From positions 62,001 through 126,000 of the forward strand of contig CAWFFB010000003.1 in NCBI GenBank assembly GCA_963814975.1: a DNA stretch of 64,000 nucleotides, written 5' to 3'. Shown piece after piece: positions 10,304 to 19,982 of this stretch. The stretch's first letter is position 1. Each line of letters opens with the position of its first letter. Made by a program: the position numbers and the translations under genes. The DNA is from CAVUXJ01 sp963814975. Its GTDB lineage: Bacteria > Acidobacteriota > Vicinamibacteria > Vicinamibacterales > CAVVIG01. The notes below the pieces were generated by a model, which made no database searches, was not told the origin of the DNA, and was given only the letters and a program-made list of their open reading frames with translations.

Positions 10304-10747
10304 ATGACTATGAACACGAAAATGAAGGTTCCCTTGAAGATCGAGCCGACCCTCTCGCGTCACGACGAACTGAAGCGCTTACTGGAGGATCGTCGAAGGG
10401 AACTCGTGGCGACGGTCCATGAGAGGATGCGAGTGGTGCGCACCGAGCATGGGATGAATGCCCTGGGCAGCGGGCTGGACGATGGCGAGGTGTCCGAAGT
10501 TGATATTCAGGAAGACATCGAGCTGGCACTTATCCAGATGCGGGCCGAGACCCTCGCCCGCATCGATGAATCGCTGGCGCGGCTTGAAGCGGGTGTCTAC
10601 GGCCACTGCTCGTCGTGTGATGAAGAGATCGCGAGGTCCCGCCTGCGCGCACTTCCGTTCGCCGTGCGTTGCCGCGTCTGCGAGGAACAGGAGGAAAGTG
10701 AGCGCCAGCGAACACGGACGAATCAAGCTTGGAGGCACTCGTTCTGA
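10304..10747 (+). CDS. DksA/TraR-family zinc-finger protein
   Basis: A 147-residue protein with an N-terminal coiled coil (HDELKRLLEDRRRELVATV) and a C4 zinc finger formed by CSSC and CRVC, 17 residues apart, as in the DksA/TraR family. The acidic coiled-coil tip region contains VDIQEDIELAL, comparable to the D-x-x-D-x-A tip that reaches into the RNA polymerase secondary channel in DksA. It probably modulates RNA polymerase with or without ppGpp; whether it is a true DksA cannot be settled. The start at 10304 has GGAAAGGA upstream; a second in-frame ATG lies two codons later. Confidence 0.88.
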   Translation: MTMNTKMKVPLKIEPTLSRHDELKRLLEDRRRELVATVHERMRVVRTEHGMNALGSGLDDGEVSEVDIQEDIELALIQMRAETLARIDESLARLEAGVYGHCSSCDEEIARSRLRALPFAVRCRVCEEQEESERQRTRTNQAWRHSF

Positions 10748-11087
10748 TCGACCGAAACGGCGTTCAGGATCGCGCCAGATGAGACCAGGCAGGCACGACG
10801 CTCTTGGACCTGATAACTCAGACCGCCCCCGACTCATGGAGGGTCGAGGTCCCCGCCGACGGGTCGGTGAACTGAAGTTGGGGACTTCGCGATGTCGGCT
10901 GACATCGGCTTGGAGCCGTCGCGCCCGTCGTCCGGTGCGATCATGTCATCCCGGCGTACGGCTCATGTGGGCCGACAAGGGCTCGAATTGGACCGGAACG
11001 TGGGACAGAGAACGGTTGAAGCGGTTCACCTCGCAGTCCAGAGCTTCGCCTTGCATCGCCTCTTTCTCTTGGTGCACCATAGCGTTC
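10748..11087 (+). other. Gene-free stretch before metF
   Basis: The frame that leads into metF is open through this stretch, but its translation is Arg/Ser-rich and lacks homology-like features, so I treat it as untranslated. No hairpin or riboswitch-like structure was recognised. Confidence 0.4.
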
Positions 11088-12008
11088 TTGAGCCAGCTCA
11101 TTCGCGACATCTTCGAGCGCGCGCGGGTGCATTGCCGTCCGGTGCTTTCCTTCGAGTTCTTTCCCACCAAGTCCGAAGAAGGGGAGCGCGCTCTGTTGGG
11201 AAAGACGATTCCCTCGTTGCGGGAACTCCATCCCGATTTCTGCTCGGTAACCTACGGCGCCGGGGGCAGTACCCGCGAGAAGACGCTCGCGATCGTCGAC
11301 CGGATTCAACGGGAGCAGCAAATCACGGCGATGGCGCATCTCACGTGTGTGAACACGACGATCGAACAAACCCGCGCCATCCTGGAGCAAACGAAAGAGC
11401 TCGGGATTAGAAACATCCTCGCGCTGCGCGGCGACCCGCCTGACGGCGTCCGCGAGTTCGTCGCGACCAAAGGTGGTTTCAAGTACTCATACGAACTGGT
11501 TCGGTACCTCCGCGAGTTCGGCGCGTTCTCCATTGGCGTCGCCGGATTTCCTGAGGGACACGTCGCCTGCCGCGAAGGCAAGTATCTGGACTGGCAAAGG
11601 CTCCAGACAAAGATCGATCACGGAGCGGATTTTGTCATCACCCAGCTCTTCTTCCAGAACAGCCATTATTTCGAATGCCGCGACTTCCTGGCGAGGCGAG
11701 GCGTCACGGTACCGATCGTCCCGGGTATTCTTCCGATTCTCAGCACCTCCCAGATCAAGCGGTTCGTCGCGCTGTGTGGGGCGGCGCTGCCGCGGCCGCT
11801 GCTGGCGGAACTGGAGATGCGCGGCGACGATGATCAGGCCGTGGCGGAGTTCGGCATCGAATACGCAACAAAGCAGTGCGAAGAACTCCTGCGCGAGGGA
11901 GCGCCAGGCCTTCACTTCTATACCCTCAACAGGGCCGGATCAACGTCTGAGGTCGTCAAGAACCTCGCTCTCGAGCGCCTCGCTTTCGGTGAGGCGGCCG
12001 TCCGCTGA
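11088..12008 (+). CDS. metF: Methylenetetrahydrofolate reductase
   Basis: The protein (about 306 residues from a TTG start at 11088) catalyses reduction of 5,10-methylene- to 5-methyl-tetrahydrofolate with FAD, supplying methyl groups for methionine. MetF landmarks are LSFEFFPTKSEEGE with the catalytic Glu near residue 20, VTYGAGGSTRE, AHLTCVN, NILALRGDPP, QLFFQNSHYF and the C-terminal HFYTLNRAGST. Length matches bacterial MetF (about 290-310). The frame is open back to 10458, but conserved MetF sequence begins at SQLIRDIFERAR; no ATG lies close, hence TTG. It is a single gene, with no methionine-synthase neighbour. Confidence 0.93.
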   Translation: MSQLIRDIFERARVHCRPVLSFEFFPTKSEEGERALLGKTIPSLRELHPDFCSVTYGAGGSTREKTLAIVDRIQREQQITAMAHLTCVNTTIEQTRAILEQTKELGIRNILALRGDPPDGVREFVATKGGFKYSYELVRYLREFGAFSIGVAGFPEGHVACREGKYLDWQRLQTKIDHGADFVITQLFFQNSHYFECRDFLARRGVTVPIVPGILPILSTSQIKRFVALCGAALPRPLLAELEMRGDDDQAVAEFGIEYATKQCEELLREGAPGLHFYTLNRAGSTSEVVKNLALERLAFGEAAVR

Positions 12009-12285
12009 AATCGCAGCACCGCGCATCTTCGCTCCGCTGGCGGCATGCTCGACCCTTCCGTGCCGATGCCGCATCGCCGCCATCTTCACGGCGGTGTGCG
12101 CCGAGCGCGATCGCCGTTGTCTGGGTCAGGTGTGAACGACGGATCCCGCACCGTCAAACCCGTTTCGACTCCTGGCTTCCGCGGGAGCAACTACCGCAGT
12201 ATTCGCACACGCGGCAGGAATCCCTCTCCTGCCTGGCTCAAATGTTCGCGTAGTGGTGTGTGTCGCGGCGAGGGAACCCGCACGC

Positions 12286-13465
12286 TCACGGAGCGTCAGA
12301 GATGGCGTAGCACTCTGACCGCAGGTCAAGAATCGCCGAGTCCGCCCGATCACACCACGCGCGCAGGTAGATTCGGCCGCATTCACCGCGATCAGCCGGC
12401 CGTCGGACGTACGGCCGATAGGCGGGAGAGCCGTTGGCACAGGTCGCTCCAGTCTCGTTGAAGGGTGGTCCCCAGTAGCCTGACGTCATGAACAAGCGGC
12501 CAAGCGATCCCCACAGGCCAGAGGTACTGGACGAAGACTTGTCCGTTTCTCGGGCGCGACTTCTCGCCGACGTTACGGAGTCCACCGATGCGCCAAGGCG
12601 CAATCCGTCCCAGCGAGTGACAGCGCCTCCCGTCCAAGTCTCGTGGCGAAACCAGCGAGCAGAGCGGGAATGACTCGGGTCTGGATAGCTCGAATGCCCA
12701 CCCTCCTCCGACCAGACGAGCGGGTGGCTGCCCTCCCACCTGGCCGACCTGGTGACGTCGACGATCCCGGTGTGATCCATGTAGGTAGACGCGAGCACCC
12801 GCTCGTTCGTGCCCAAGTGGATCGAGATGGCTTCCCAGTCGCCCCCGTGCCCGACGTCGAATCCCAGGAAGGTCGCGTCGTTCCACGCGTACGCGCGCCA
12901 ATACTGGAGCGTGATGCCGCCACGGTCGTTCGGATAGCTATGTACGTGACGTGACCCAGTCGGTCGGATGGCGCGGGCCGTGCCCGTTGTCTCGTTGCAG
13001 ATTCTCGAGGACGAACGACATCTTCTTGCCCCGGCTTCGTGAACCGCTCGAGGAGATCGTTGTTCCCGACATCGATACTGTCTGACCGATCAAATGTGCC
13101 TGTCGCAAGGGTCCCGACTGCATTTGGCGCATGGCGCCGGATCCGTCGCCCACGACGCTCAAGTGCGCTCGCTCCAGCCACCAATCGACGCTGGTGGGGA
13201 ACGTTGTTTCCCGCTCGCCGTGGAACACGATCGGGGCGAATCGTTCCGCCAGGTCGTCTTCCAAGGCATCGTCGAGGTGGTCCCCGTCCAGGTCTCCAGA
13301 CTCTTCGGGAACCTCCGGAACCGCCGACCTTGGTCCAACTTCGGTCACCTGGGAGTCGGCGGACCCCGGTATCGAGCTGTCTTGCGTCGTGAGCAGAAGC
13401 GTCGCCCCCAACAGACCTAGCCCCAACCCCCACAAAACCCGACGTCGACCGACTTCAGTTCTCAT
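12286..13465 (-). pseudogene. Vps62-like exported protein, frameshifted
   Basis: From a likely ATG at 13465 the frame gives MRTEVGRRRVLWGLGLGLLG, a signal or anchor segment, then LAERFAPIVFHGERETTFPTSVDWWLERAHLS, typical of bacterial proteins resembling Vps62 (conserved blocks quoted in pieces). The reading frame then shifts (IDVGNNDLLERFTKPGQE), returns (MSFVLENLQRDNGHG) and shifts again near 12935 to YPNDRGGITLQYW, GFDVGHGGDWEAIS, WSEEGGHSSYPD and the end at 12286. Three single-base shifts are needed. Function of the family in bacteria is unknown. GC and codon use do not differ visibly from neighbours. Confidence 0.55.
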
Positions 13466-13602
13466 CGACCGGGGGACACCGTGTTTTTCGCAGGGGTCCC
13501 CATTCGACATGGGCGCGGCGCCGGAACGGGACGGATCACTCCAGGACAGTATTCGGTAGACTGGGCGGCGATCCCGCATAGGGTGGGAAACGCAGGGGGG
13601 CT

Positions 13603-13911
13603 TTGGGCAAGCAGCACGGCTCGGAGTACCAAGACCGGATCCGCGCCCTCCTGGGCGCCATTCGACAGGGGGACCGTTCCGCGTTCGATGCCCTCATCGA
13701 GGCCATCGGCCAGGAGATGCGGGGCTTGTCGGGCTATATCCTGCTGAGCCGACCACCGTTCCGACCATGCAGGTGACCGTCTTGGTCAACGAGGCGGTGC
13801 TGCGGCTCATCCGGATGCTGAACGGGGAGGCCCAGAAGTTCCCCGAGACCAAGGAGCACCTGATGAACCTCTTGACTCAAATGATGCGGTTCACGCTGAC
13901 GGACTACGCGA
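13603..13911 (+). pseudogene. Truncated ECF sigma factor fragment
   Basis: From a TTG at 13603 (AGGGGGG just upstream) the frame reads IRALLGAIRQGDRSAFDALI and MRGLSGYILLSRP, then shifts near 13760 to QVTVLVNEAVLRLIRMLNGE, KEHLMNLLTQMMRFTLTDYAR. This parallels region 2 of the ECF factor at 6926-7501 (ATALVHEAYLRL; VAAVMMRRILVNHAR). Homology stops abruptly after DYAR near 13911, so region 4 is missing, and a different protein's coding sequence begins at once. Either a deletion fused two genes or the assembly joined two loci. Confidence 0.6.
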
Positions 13912-13935
13912 GGCTACGACCACGCTTTCGGCTGG

Positions 13936-14793
13936 GTGCAGGCCGACCTCGCAGGCGCGCACGTCGGCGCACGCTATGACGATCTCCAGCGAGACGGCAA
14001 GATCGGCGGGCTGCAGCCGGTCGCGGCGCTCTGCGAGGGCTGCGCCGTGCACATCGCCGCGGTGTCCAACAAGCGCAACGGGTTCGAGGCCCCGCCGTCA
14101 TGGTGGTTCGCAGCGTTTCTCGCGATCGCGCTCGGGCACCAGGTGGTCTTCACGACCTTCGGCCTGTGGATCGGCGCGAAGATTGTGTTCTTCTTCTGGA
14201 TTCTGAGCACGGCGCTCCTGGGCGGCGGGACTTATGGTCTCCGCCTTGTTCCAGACTTCCAGGATACCGACGACTATCGATTCGGGCTCGGTCGCATGGA
14301 CAACGTGTTCTACGCGATTCTGTGGCTCGTTGCCGTGAGTGCGCTCGGGTTGACTCTCCAAGCCGCCGCGAACGTGGCGAAGGGCACCTACTTCTTCGCC
14401 GGCGATCCGACCCCGGCCCTCTTTGGGCAGGCAGTCTCCCTGCTCGGCGTTGTCGCCCTGTTGTTGGTGCCGCTGCTGACGCCCGGTGGCGTATTCCTCT
14501 TCTTGAACATCAAGTCAGTCGATCATGAGCTCGCGCGACTGTCGACGATCCGGCGGAGTCTGGATGCGCAGCTGCAAACGACGATCGTGCTTGAGGAGCG
14601 GGACCGGCTGCGCGCCGAGCTGATCGACGTGGGCGCTCGTCGGGCGATCGCGAAGAAGCAGTCGTTGCTGCCGATCCGTCAACCCGCGTTTGTCGCGTTG
14701 CTGTCTGGGAGCCTGCTCATGCTGCTCCTGCTGCCGTTGTCGATCAGTGGTTCAGTGGTTCGAGAGGCGCTGCCAACGACGGGCACCTGTTGA
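13936..14793 (+). CDS. Four- to five-helix membrane protein of unknown function
   Basis: The translation has hydrophobic segments at about residues 48-90 (two helices), 118-138, 157-185 and 253-273, with a charged, helical cytoplasmic-type stretch between the last two (VDHELARLSTIRRSLDAQL). The N-terminal 45 residues include CEGC. GTG at 13936 is the first listed start, but coding-like sequence in this frame extends back to about 13911, where it abuts the sigma-factor fragment, so the true N-terminus may be missing. I do not recognise a family. Confidence 0.6.
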   Translation: MQADLAGAHVGARYDDLQRDGKIGGLQPVAALCEGCAVHIAAVSNKRNGFEAPPSWWFAAFLAIALGHQVVFTTFGLWIGAKIVFFFWILSTALLGGGTYGLRLVPDFQDTDDYRFGLGRMDNVFYAILWLVAVSALGLTLQAAANVAKGTYFFAGDPTPALFGQAVSLLGVVALLLVPLLTPGGVFLFLNIKSVDHELARLSTIRRSLDAQLQTTIVLEERDRLRAELIDVGARRAIAKKQSLLPIRQPAFVALLSGSLLMLLLLPLSISGSVVREALPTTGTC

Positions 14794-14985
14794 GCAATAC
14801 GGTGTGCGCCGTGGCGGGCAACAGGCAGTCGCTTCGATAGGCACGCCTCGTCGGGACCGGGGCGGCGTCGGTCATGCGGTGAGGACAGTTCTGTGCCATG
14901 AACCGCGATCTTCAGCCTCTTCCACTCGTGAAAACATCAGAATGGATTATTCTGCCTGCGCTGCTGTGGAAGAGGATGCCATTGT

Positions 14986-15405
14986 ATGACGAAGAAGGTT
15001 CTCGTAGATCGGTTCGATCACATCGTCCTCACGGTCAGCGACCTCGAGGAAGCCACAAGGTTCTACGAGCGAGTTCTCGGTTTCGAAAGGGAGTTCTTCC
15101 GGGGGCCGGAAGGGCAACCGAGGTATGCACTGCGCTTCGGGAATCAAAAGATCAACCTTCAGGACCAGGCGACCGCTACCCCAACAAAAGCCAAAACGCC
15201 CACGATTGGGTCGGCCGACTTCTGTGTCATCGCCGCTGTGGCGCTCGATGATGTCCTTGCGCACCTGCGCGCGGAGAATGTTCCAATTGTGGCCGGTCCG
15301 GTCGCGAGACAGGGTGCCCTTGGACCGCTGCGTTCCGTCTACTTCCGCGACTCTGATGGCAACCTCGTCGAGGTAGCGGAGTACGTAGAGGGTGGTGGTG
15401 GCTGA
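14986..15405 (+). CDS. VOC (glyoxalase/dioxygenase superfamily) protein
   Basis: A 139-residue single vicinal-oxygen-chelate module pair: DHIVLTVSDLEEATRFYERVLGFE at the start (beta-alpha-beta with the metal His of DHI) and SVYFRDSDGNLVEVAEY near the end, where the Glu of VEV is the usual second ligand. It resembles the group often labelled 'VOC family virulence protein', whose substrate is unknown. No neighbour suggests a pathway. Confidence 0.88.
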   Translation: MTKKVLVDRFDHIVLTVSDLEEATRFYERVLGFEREFFRGPEGQPRYALRFGNQKINLQDQATATPTKAKTPTIGSADFCVIAAVALDDVLAHLRAENVPIVAGPVARQGALGPLRSVYFRDSDGNLVEVAEYVEGGGG

Positions 15406-15563
15406 CACCCGATCCAGGGAGCCGGCGCGCCCGGAGCCTCCCTTCAGCCATGCCCGCGCGACGCGCGGCTCAATTGGAAACTAGACACGTGGGCTGAAGG
15501 GCCGGGCCCTACCGATCAGACGCTGGCTCACCTGCCGGGTGAATGGCCGCGTTGAGCGGCTCG

Positions 15564-16409
15564 CTATGGGGTGCGTCCGATCGCCGCCGTGATGGCATCA
15601 CGAAGGCTCGTGGGTCCCGCGCGCAGCGCCACGATCTGGAACAGTTCCGGCCGCCGCATGAGCGCGGCCTTCTCTGCCCGTGTCCTCAGATCGAGAACCT
15701 CGGCGTCTGAGACCTGCCTCTTCTGCAACAGCGACACGAGCGCGTCGGCGGCGCGTCCGCTGCCCTCGATCAGGATGATTCGGCGACCGGCGCGCAGGTT
15801 GGACTCAACCTCCGCCAGGGTGATGCCACCACCATTGGCGACGATCGTGACCGAGGGCCGTCCCTCAGCCAGCTTGGCAAACAGCCAATACATCGTGTCG
15901 GTTTCGGATCCCCAGGTGTCCTGCGCGGGCGCCGATGGATTGTCGACGGCGACGACATGAGAATGATTTGGATCGAGCGGCGTCTTGCCTCGTGGGGGAA
16001 CCTCGCGTGCGGGAGCGACGCCAATCAACGGAAAGGCGTTACCGCTTGTGCGGCGTGCGTGTCCCGCTGCTTCCATGATCCCTGCCTGGGTGCCACCATC
16101 GCCGACCGCGATCCGTCGGCCGCCTTTCGCGACCAGAGTCAGAGCCTCAAACATCGCCATCAGCTGGCGTTGGTCCTCCTCGCGCATTTTCGAGGCGCCG
16201 CCACTCAGGAATACGAACGCGTCGGTCTGTCCTCGGATCTCGGCAATCAGCGACGAGAGCCGGGCGTTCTTCTCGGGATCCACGCTCGAGACTTCGAGCA
16301 CCCGAGGTCGACCAATCGGGGCATTGGACTGCGCCTTCGACGGGGACGGCAGCACGATCGACAGCGCTGATGCGGCGATGACACTCGCGGTGATGAGGGG
16401 CACTCTCAT
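15564..16409 (-). CDS. Exported TRPM-SLOG (LSDAT)-like protein
   Basis: The start at 16409 has GGGAGGA upstream; the frame is open to 16466. Residues 1-26 form a signal peptide (LITASVIAASALSIVLPS, then SKAQS). The rest resembles the prokaryotic LSDAT/SLOG fold related to TRPM-channel N-termini: GRRIAVGDGGTQAGIMEAAG, FPLIGVAP, then VTIVANGGGITLAEVESNL and RRIILIEGSGRAADAL. SLOG domains bind nucleotide-derived ligands and normally lie in the cytoplasm, so an export signal is unusual. Identification is by motif memory; the ligand is unknown. Divergent from the TPR gene at 16704. Confidence 0.72.
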   Translation of the reverse strand: MRVPLITASVIAASALSIVLPSPSKAQSNAPIGRPRVLEVSSVDPEKNARLSSLIAEIRGQTDAFVFLSGGASKMREEDQRQLMAMFEALTLVAKGGRRIAVGDGGTQAGIMEAAGHARRTSGNAFPLIGVAPAREVPPRGKTPLDPNHSHVVAVDNPSAPAQDTWGSETDTMYWLFAKLAEGRPSVTIVANGGGITLAEVESNLRAGRRIILIEGSGRAADALVSLLQKRQVSDAEVLDLRTRAEKAALMRRPELFQIVALRAGPTSLRDAITAAIGRTP

Positions 16410-16703
16410 TTGGTCCTCCCAGGCGGCGGATGGCCCATGGCACTCTGGCGGACGACGAATTCCCATCCAAGGCCATTACAGCGCGACTCAATGCTCGACT
16501 CCTCGTACCTTGCCACAGAGCAGAGAACAAACGAACGAAATCCCTGCAGCCCGGTCGAGCTCACGGTTCCGTGTAACGACGGCGCGGTAGGGCGGCCTCG
16601 TCGACATACTTGTTAGCTCTTCCGGCGGTGACGCTCGCATTGAGAGGTATCATCAGACAGGCTCTGAATCGCACGCCGTTGGCAACGAGCCTGGGAGCGC
16701 CCC

Positions 16704-17306
16704 ATGAGCACGCATCTCGCTCGCTTCGCCCTGCTCGTCATCGTCGTCGTCCTTGGATTTGGCGTCTGGACGAATGCCCAGGATGAGACCCGCAAGCTCT
16801 TCGAGTCGGGGCAGTATCAAGCCGCCGTTGGAAAAACGCCGGACGACGCGCCAGCTGACGCGCAGTACGTGAAGGGCCTGGCCTATCTCAAGCTTAACCA
16901 GGCCGACCCGGCGAAGGCAGCGTTTCGACGCCTCGAAGGCGCTGGCGATGCGTGGCGGTCGGTCGGGCAATCCGCGGTCGCGCTGATCGACGGCAATCGG
17001 GACGCGGCGCTCGAAGCCGCGAGGGCGGCCGTAGCGCGAGATGCCGGCCTGGCGCCGGCGCACTACCAGCTCGGTGTCGTGCTCGAAAGCCGCGGCGAAA
17101 ACCCCGCGGCGGCCGATGCGTTTGCCAAGGCGGCGGCAGCCAACCCCCAGATGGCCTACGCCCACTACAACGCCGGGATGAACTTCTACAAGGCCAAACG
17201 CGTCGATCGCATGGCCGTGTACTTCGAAAACTTCCTCAAGCTCGCACCGAATGCGCCCGAAAGGCCCGCCGTCGAATCGATCATGCGCACCTTGCGAGGC
17301 AGGTAG
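16704..17306 (+). CDS. Exported TPR-repeat protein
   Basis: A 200-residue protein with a hydrophobic signal segment (LARFALLVIVVVLGFGVWTNAQ) followed by at least four TPR-like repeats (AQYVKGLAYLKLNQADPAKA, PAHYQLGVVLESRGENPAAA, AYAHYNAGMNFYKAKR...). It probably acts as a periplasmic scaffold. It converges on the TamB-BamA gene, with 15 bases between the two stops. Confidence 0.8.
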   Translation: MSTHLARFALLVIVVVLGFGVWTNAQDETRKLFESGQYQAAVGKTPDDAPADAQYVKGLAYLKLNQADPAKAAFRRLEGAGDAWRSVGQSAVALIDGNRDAALEAARAAVARDAGLAPAHYQLGVVLESRGENPAAADAFAKAAAANPQMAYAHYNAGMNFYKAKRVDRMAVYFENFLKLAPNAPERPAVESIMRTLRGR

Positions 17307-17321
17307 ACGTCTTCAAGCCGG

Positions 17322-19982
17322 TCAGAACGCGTGCCCGAGGCCGAAGTGCGTGCTCCACTTCGGATCGGTGGGACGGCGATTCGTCGGCACTGCCACGTCC
17401 AGCCGAAGCAGGCCGATCGGCGTATTGAGCCGAATTCCCGCGCCTGCGCCAATCTGCAGGTTCGAGAGGGTGATGTCGCCGACGGTCGGGTATACGTTCC
17501 CCAGATCCACGAAACCGATACCCCTCAGCCAACGGTGGATCGGGAACCGCAGTTCGGCATTGGCGAGGAACACCGCGCGTCCGCCGCTCGCGTCGCCAAA
17601 AAAACCGCGGGGGCCGAGATCGTCCTGCAGGTATCCCCGAACGCTGGTCGCGCCGCCACCGAAGAATCGCTCGCTGGGAATGAGATCTTCATCCCTGAAC
17701 GTCCGGGCCATGCCGACGCGGGCGGCCGACGCGAGAATGACGTTGTCGCGGATCGGGATGAACTGGAAATACTGCAGGAAGCTCTTGAGGAAGCTGATGT
17801 CCGAGCCGAGGCCCGGCCGCGACAGCTCGAGGCTTGCCGAGGTGAACCAACCGCGCGCCGGATCGAACGGATCGTTGCGGCGGTCCACGAGCCCGCTGGT
17901 GGTCAGCCGCGCCACTTTGACGGTCAGATCGAAGTCGGCCGCTGCGAACGTCGACCGGTTGCGTCCGAGGGCGTAGCCGTAGCGCACATCGACGAAGCGG
18001 CGCAGGCGGTATGTCTGTTCCGCGCTGATCTCGGTCACATCCGAGACGGTCTTGTCCTCTGAGCCGATTTCTTCCCGGCCTCGCGACAGGAACAGATTCG
18101 ATCTGAGGGGCAGCCCGAAGAAGCGATTGGCGCCCACGAACACGCGCCCGATCTGCTGATCACGCCTCAGCCGCGCGGAGAGGCCCACTGTTGCGCCGCG
18201 ACCCAGGAGATTCCGGTTCTCCAGGTCGGCGGCGAAGCCGAACCGCTGCTCCCGTTCATCAGCCCCCACGACGTCGTCGTTCACTGCGAGACCGTAACGG
18301 AAGGCGTATCGCGGACGCTCTTCGACCCGTACGCGCGCCACTACCTGGCGGTCGCCCTCCACGAGAGAGTCGGCGGGCGAACCCACGGCGTCGGCCGGTT
18401 CCAGGTCGATGTCGACGCGGCGGTACACCCCGGTCTCGTACAAGCGGCGCCGGGCGTCGATGACGGTCGCGGAGTTCACTGGCATGCCGACGGTGAAGGT
18501 CAGGCTGCGCGCAATGAGCGGGCTTTCGGGACGAGCGCCTTCCACGACGACGGACGAGAGCATGCTGCGCGGACCGGGCGCGGCGAGGACGTGCACGTCA
18601 GCTGTGTGCTGCTCCTGGTTGAGCACGGTCTCGGCCACGACACGGACATCGAGAAATCCGGCTTGTCGAAACCGCTGCTCGAGGGCCGCGACACGCTCCG
18701 CGATGACTCGTGCGTCGTAGCGGCTGCCGGGCGGCAGTTCAAGGCTGCCGGGCGCTCCACGATCGGGCAGGAGGTCGGCGCCACCCAGCGTGACGCGGCC
18801 GATCCCCCATGGCTCGCCTTCCTGGACAACGACCCGCACCACCGATGCGCCGTCACGAATTTCCGGTGCCAGGACGTTGACGTCTGCGGACAAGAGGCCT
18901 TCCTCCTGGTACAGCCGCTCGATCACGAGCTCGAAGAATGCGGGATCGAGCCAGGCGGTCAGCTGCCCGGTGCCGCCGGCGACTTCGAGAAGTCGTGAAG
19001 TGGCGACGAGAGCGTTGCCTTCGAACTGCACGCGCGGCGTCATCACGGCGCCCGGGTCGATGTCGATGCGGAGCGTCTTGACTCCATCGACGTCGTCGCG
19101 CCGCACGGTCGCCGCAACCTTCGCTTGAAGCCGTCCCTCCCGGTACAGATGCTCGCGGACGATCAGCGTGGCGTCTCGTTCGAGAAAGCCGTCGAAGGTG
19201 GCGCCGGTCCATCGCTCGACGATTCGGCCTCGAACGGCATCTGGCAGGCTAAAGCCCGAGACGTCCAGTCGCGTGGCGAGGCCACGCTCGATGGTGTACT
19301 CGAGTGCGATGGCCTCCACACCCGGCCCGCTCGAACCCGCCGACGGCCCATCCCCTGGCGACGCCGGCAATCGGCGTCCGCGAACCCGGGCTTCGAAGTA
19401 GCCGCGCGACTGATAGAGCGCGTTCAGACGCAAGCGATCGTCCTGCCACGTCGCGAAATCGAAGCGGTCACCTTCGGTGAGTCGCAAGCGGCCGCGCAAC
19501 TCCCGTTCGGAGAAGCCCGGTGTGCCGCCGAAGCGGACAGCGGCGATCGCGGGTTGGTCCTTCGGCGGCTGCCGCCGGGGCGGAGCGCCGAGGCGCAGGT
19601 CGTGACGTAGCTCAAACGCACGGCTCTGGTCATCGAGAAGCAGGGCTCTCATCGAGAGTCCCGCAGGCGCGAAGTACGAGGTGCTCGTCGTGAAACCGTT
19701 CTGCGCGAGGTCCTGAGAGTAGGTGAGCTCGACGCGCTCCCCCAGGCGTTTCCCGAACGTCAACCGCGATGCGGGGTTCACGTCGCCGGCGACGAGCGAG
19801 GGGTCGTTGAAAATGTCGGAGCGCTGCCCAGCTCCCTGCTCGAGGCGCAGCGTGTCGAGCCCGACCGTCCGCCCGACAATGCCCAGTACTTCGCCCGAGA
19901 GCAGCCTCGCGAGTTGTGCCCCGGCCTCGGAGGGGTCGGTCGAGACGCCGAACAGCAGCGCTTCGGCCTGCTGGTTGGTCAC
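17322..19982 (-). CDS. BamA/TamA-like POTRA and beta-barrel half of a TamB fusion gene
   Basis: This frame continues the TamB frame after one extra G near 19993 (removing one G of the GG in CTAGGCGAC restores reading). Residues 1-135 are the end of TamB's DUF490 region, finishing at FELRHDLRLG. POTRA-type units follow, beginning at IAAVRFGGTPGFSERELRGR; I count about five. The C-terminal Omp85 barrel carries GGGATSVRGY, the conserved VRG(Y/F) lid-lock motif, and ends in ...HFGLGHAF with a terminal Phe as expected for barrel insertion. Role: outer-membrane protein insertion or substrate export. No separate stop or start separates it from TamB, so the natural product is probably one ~2200-residue chain. 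Confidence 0.82.
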   Translation of the reverse strand: MTNQQAEALLFGVSTDPSEAGAQLARLLSGEVLGIVGRTVGLDTLRLEQGAGQRSDIFNDPSLVAGDVNPASRLTFGKRLGERVELTYSQDLAQNGFTTSTSYFAPAGLSMRALLLDDQSRAFELRHDLRLGAPPRRQPPKDQPAIAAVRFGGTPGFSERELRGRLRLTEGDRFDFATWQDDRLRLNALYQSRGYFEARVRGRRLPASPGDGPSAGSSGPGVEAIALEYTIERGLATRLDVSGFSLPDAVRGRIVERWTGATFDGFLERDATLIVREHLYREGRLQAKVAATVRRDDVDGVKTLRIDIDPGAVMTPRVQFEGNALVATSRLLEVAGGTGQLTAWLDPAFFELVIERLYQEEGLLSADVNVLAPEIRDGASVVRVVVQEGEPWGIGRVTLGGADLLPDRGAPGSLELPPGSRYDARVIAERVAALEQRFRQAGFLDVRVVAETVLNQEQHTADVHVLAAPGPRSMLSSVVVEGARPESPLIARSLTFTVGMPVNSATVIDARRRLYETGVYRRVDIDLEPADAVGSPADSLVEGDRQVVARVRVEERPRYAFRYGLAVNDDVVGADEREQRFGFAADLENRNLLGRGATVGLSARLRRDQQIGRVFVGANRFFGLPLRSNLFLSRGREEIGSEDKTVSDVTEISAEQTYRLRRFVDVRYGYALGRNRSTFAAADFDLTVKVARLTTSGLVDRRNDPFDPARGWFTSASLELSRPGLGSDISFLKSFLQYFQFIPIRDNVILASAARVGMARTFRDEDLIPSERFFGGGATSVRGYLQDDLGPRGFFGDASGGRAVFLANAELRFPIHRWLRGIGFVDLGNVYPTVGDITLSNLQIGAGAGIRLNTPIGLLRLDVAVPTNRRPTDPKWSTHFGLGHAF

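Noticed and set aside
12240..12310. tRNA-like antisense sequence (translation reads GEGTRTLT)
   Set aside because: Such peptides often mark tRNA ends, but I could not fold an acceptor stem, anticodon arm and T-arm here.
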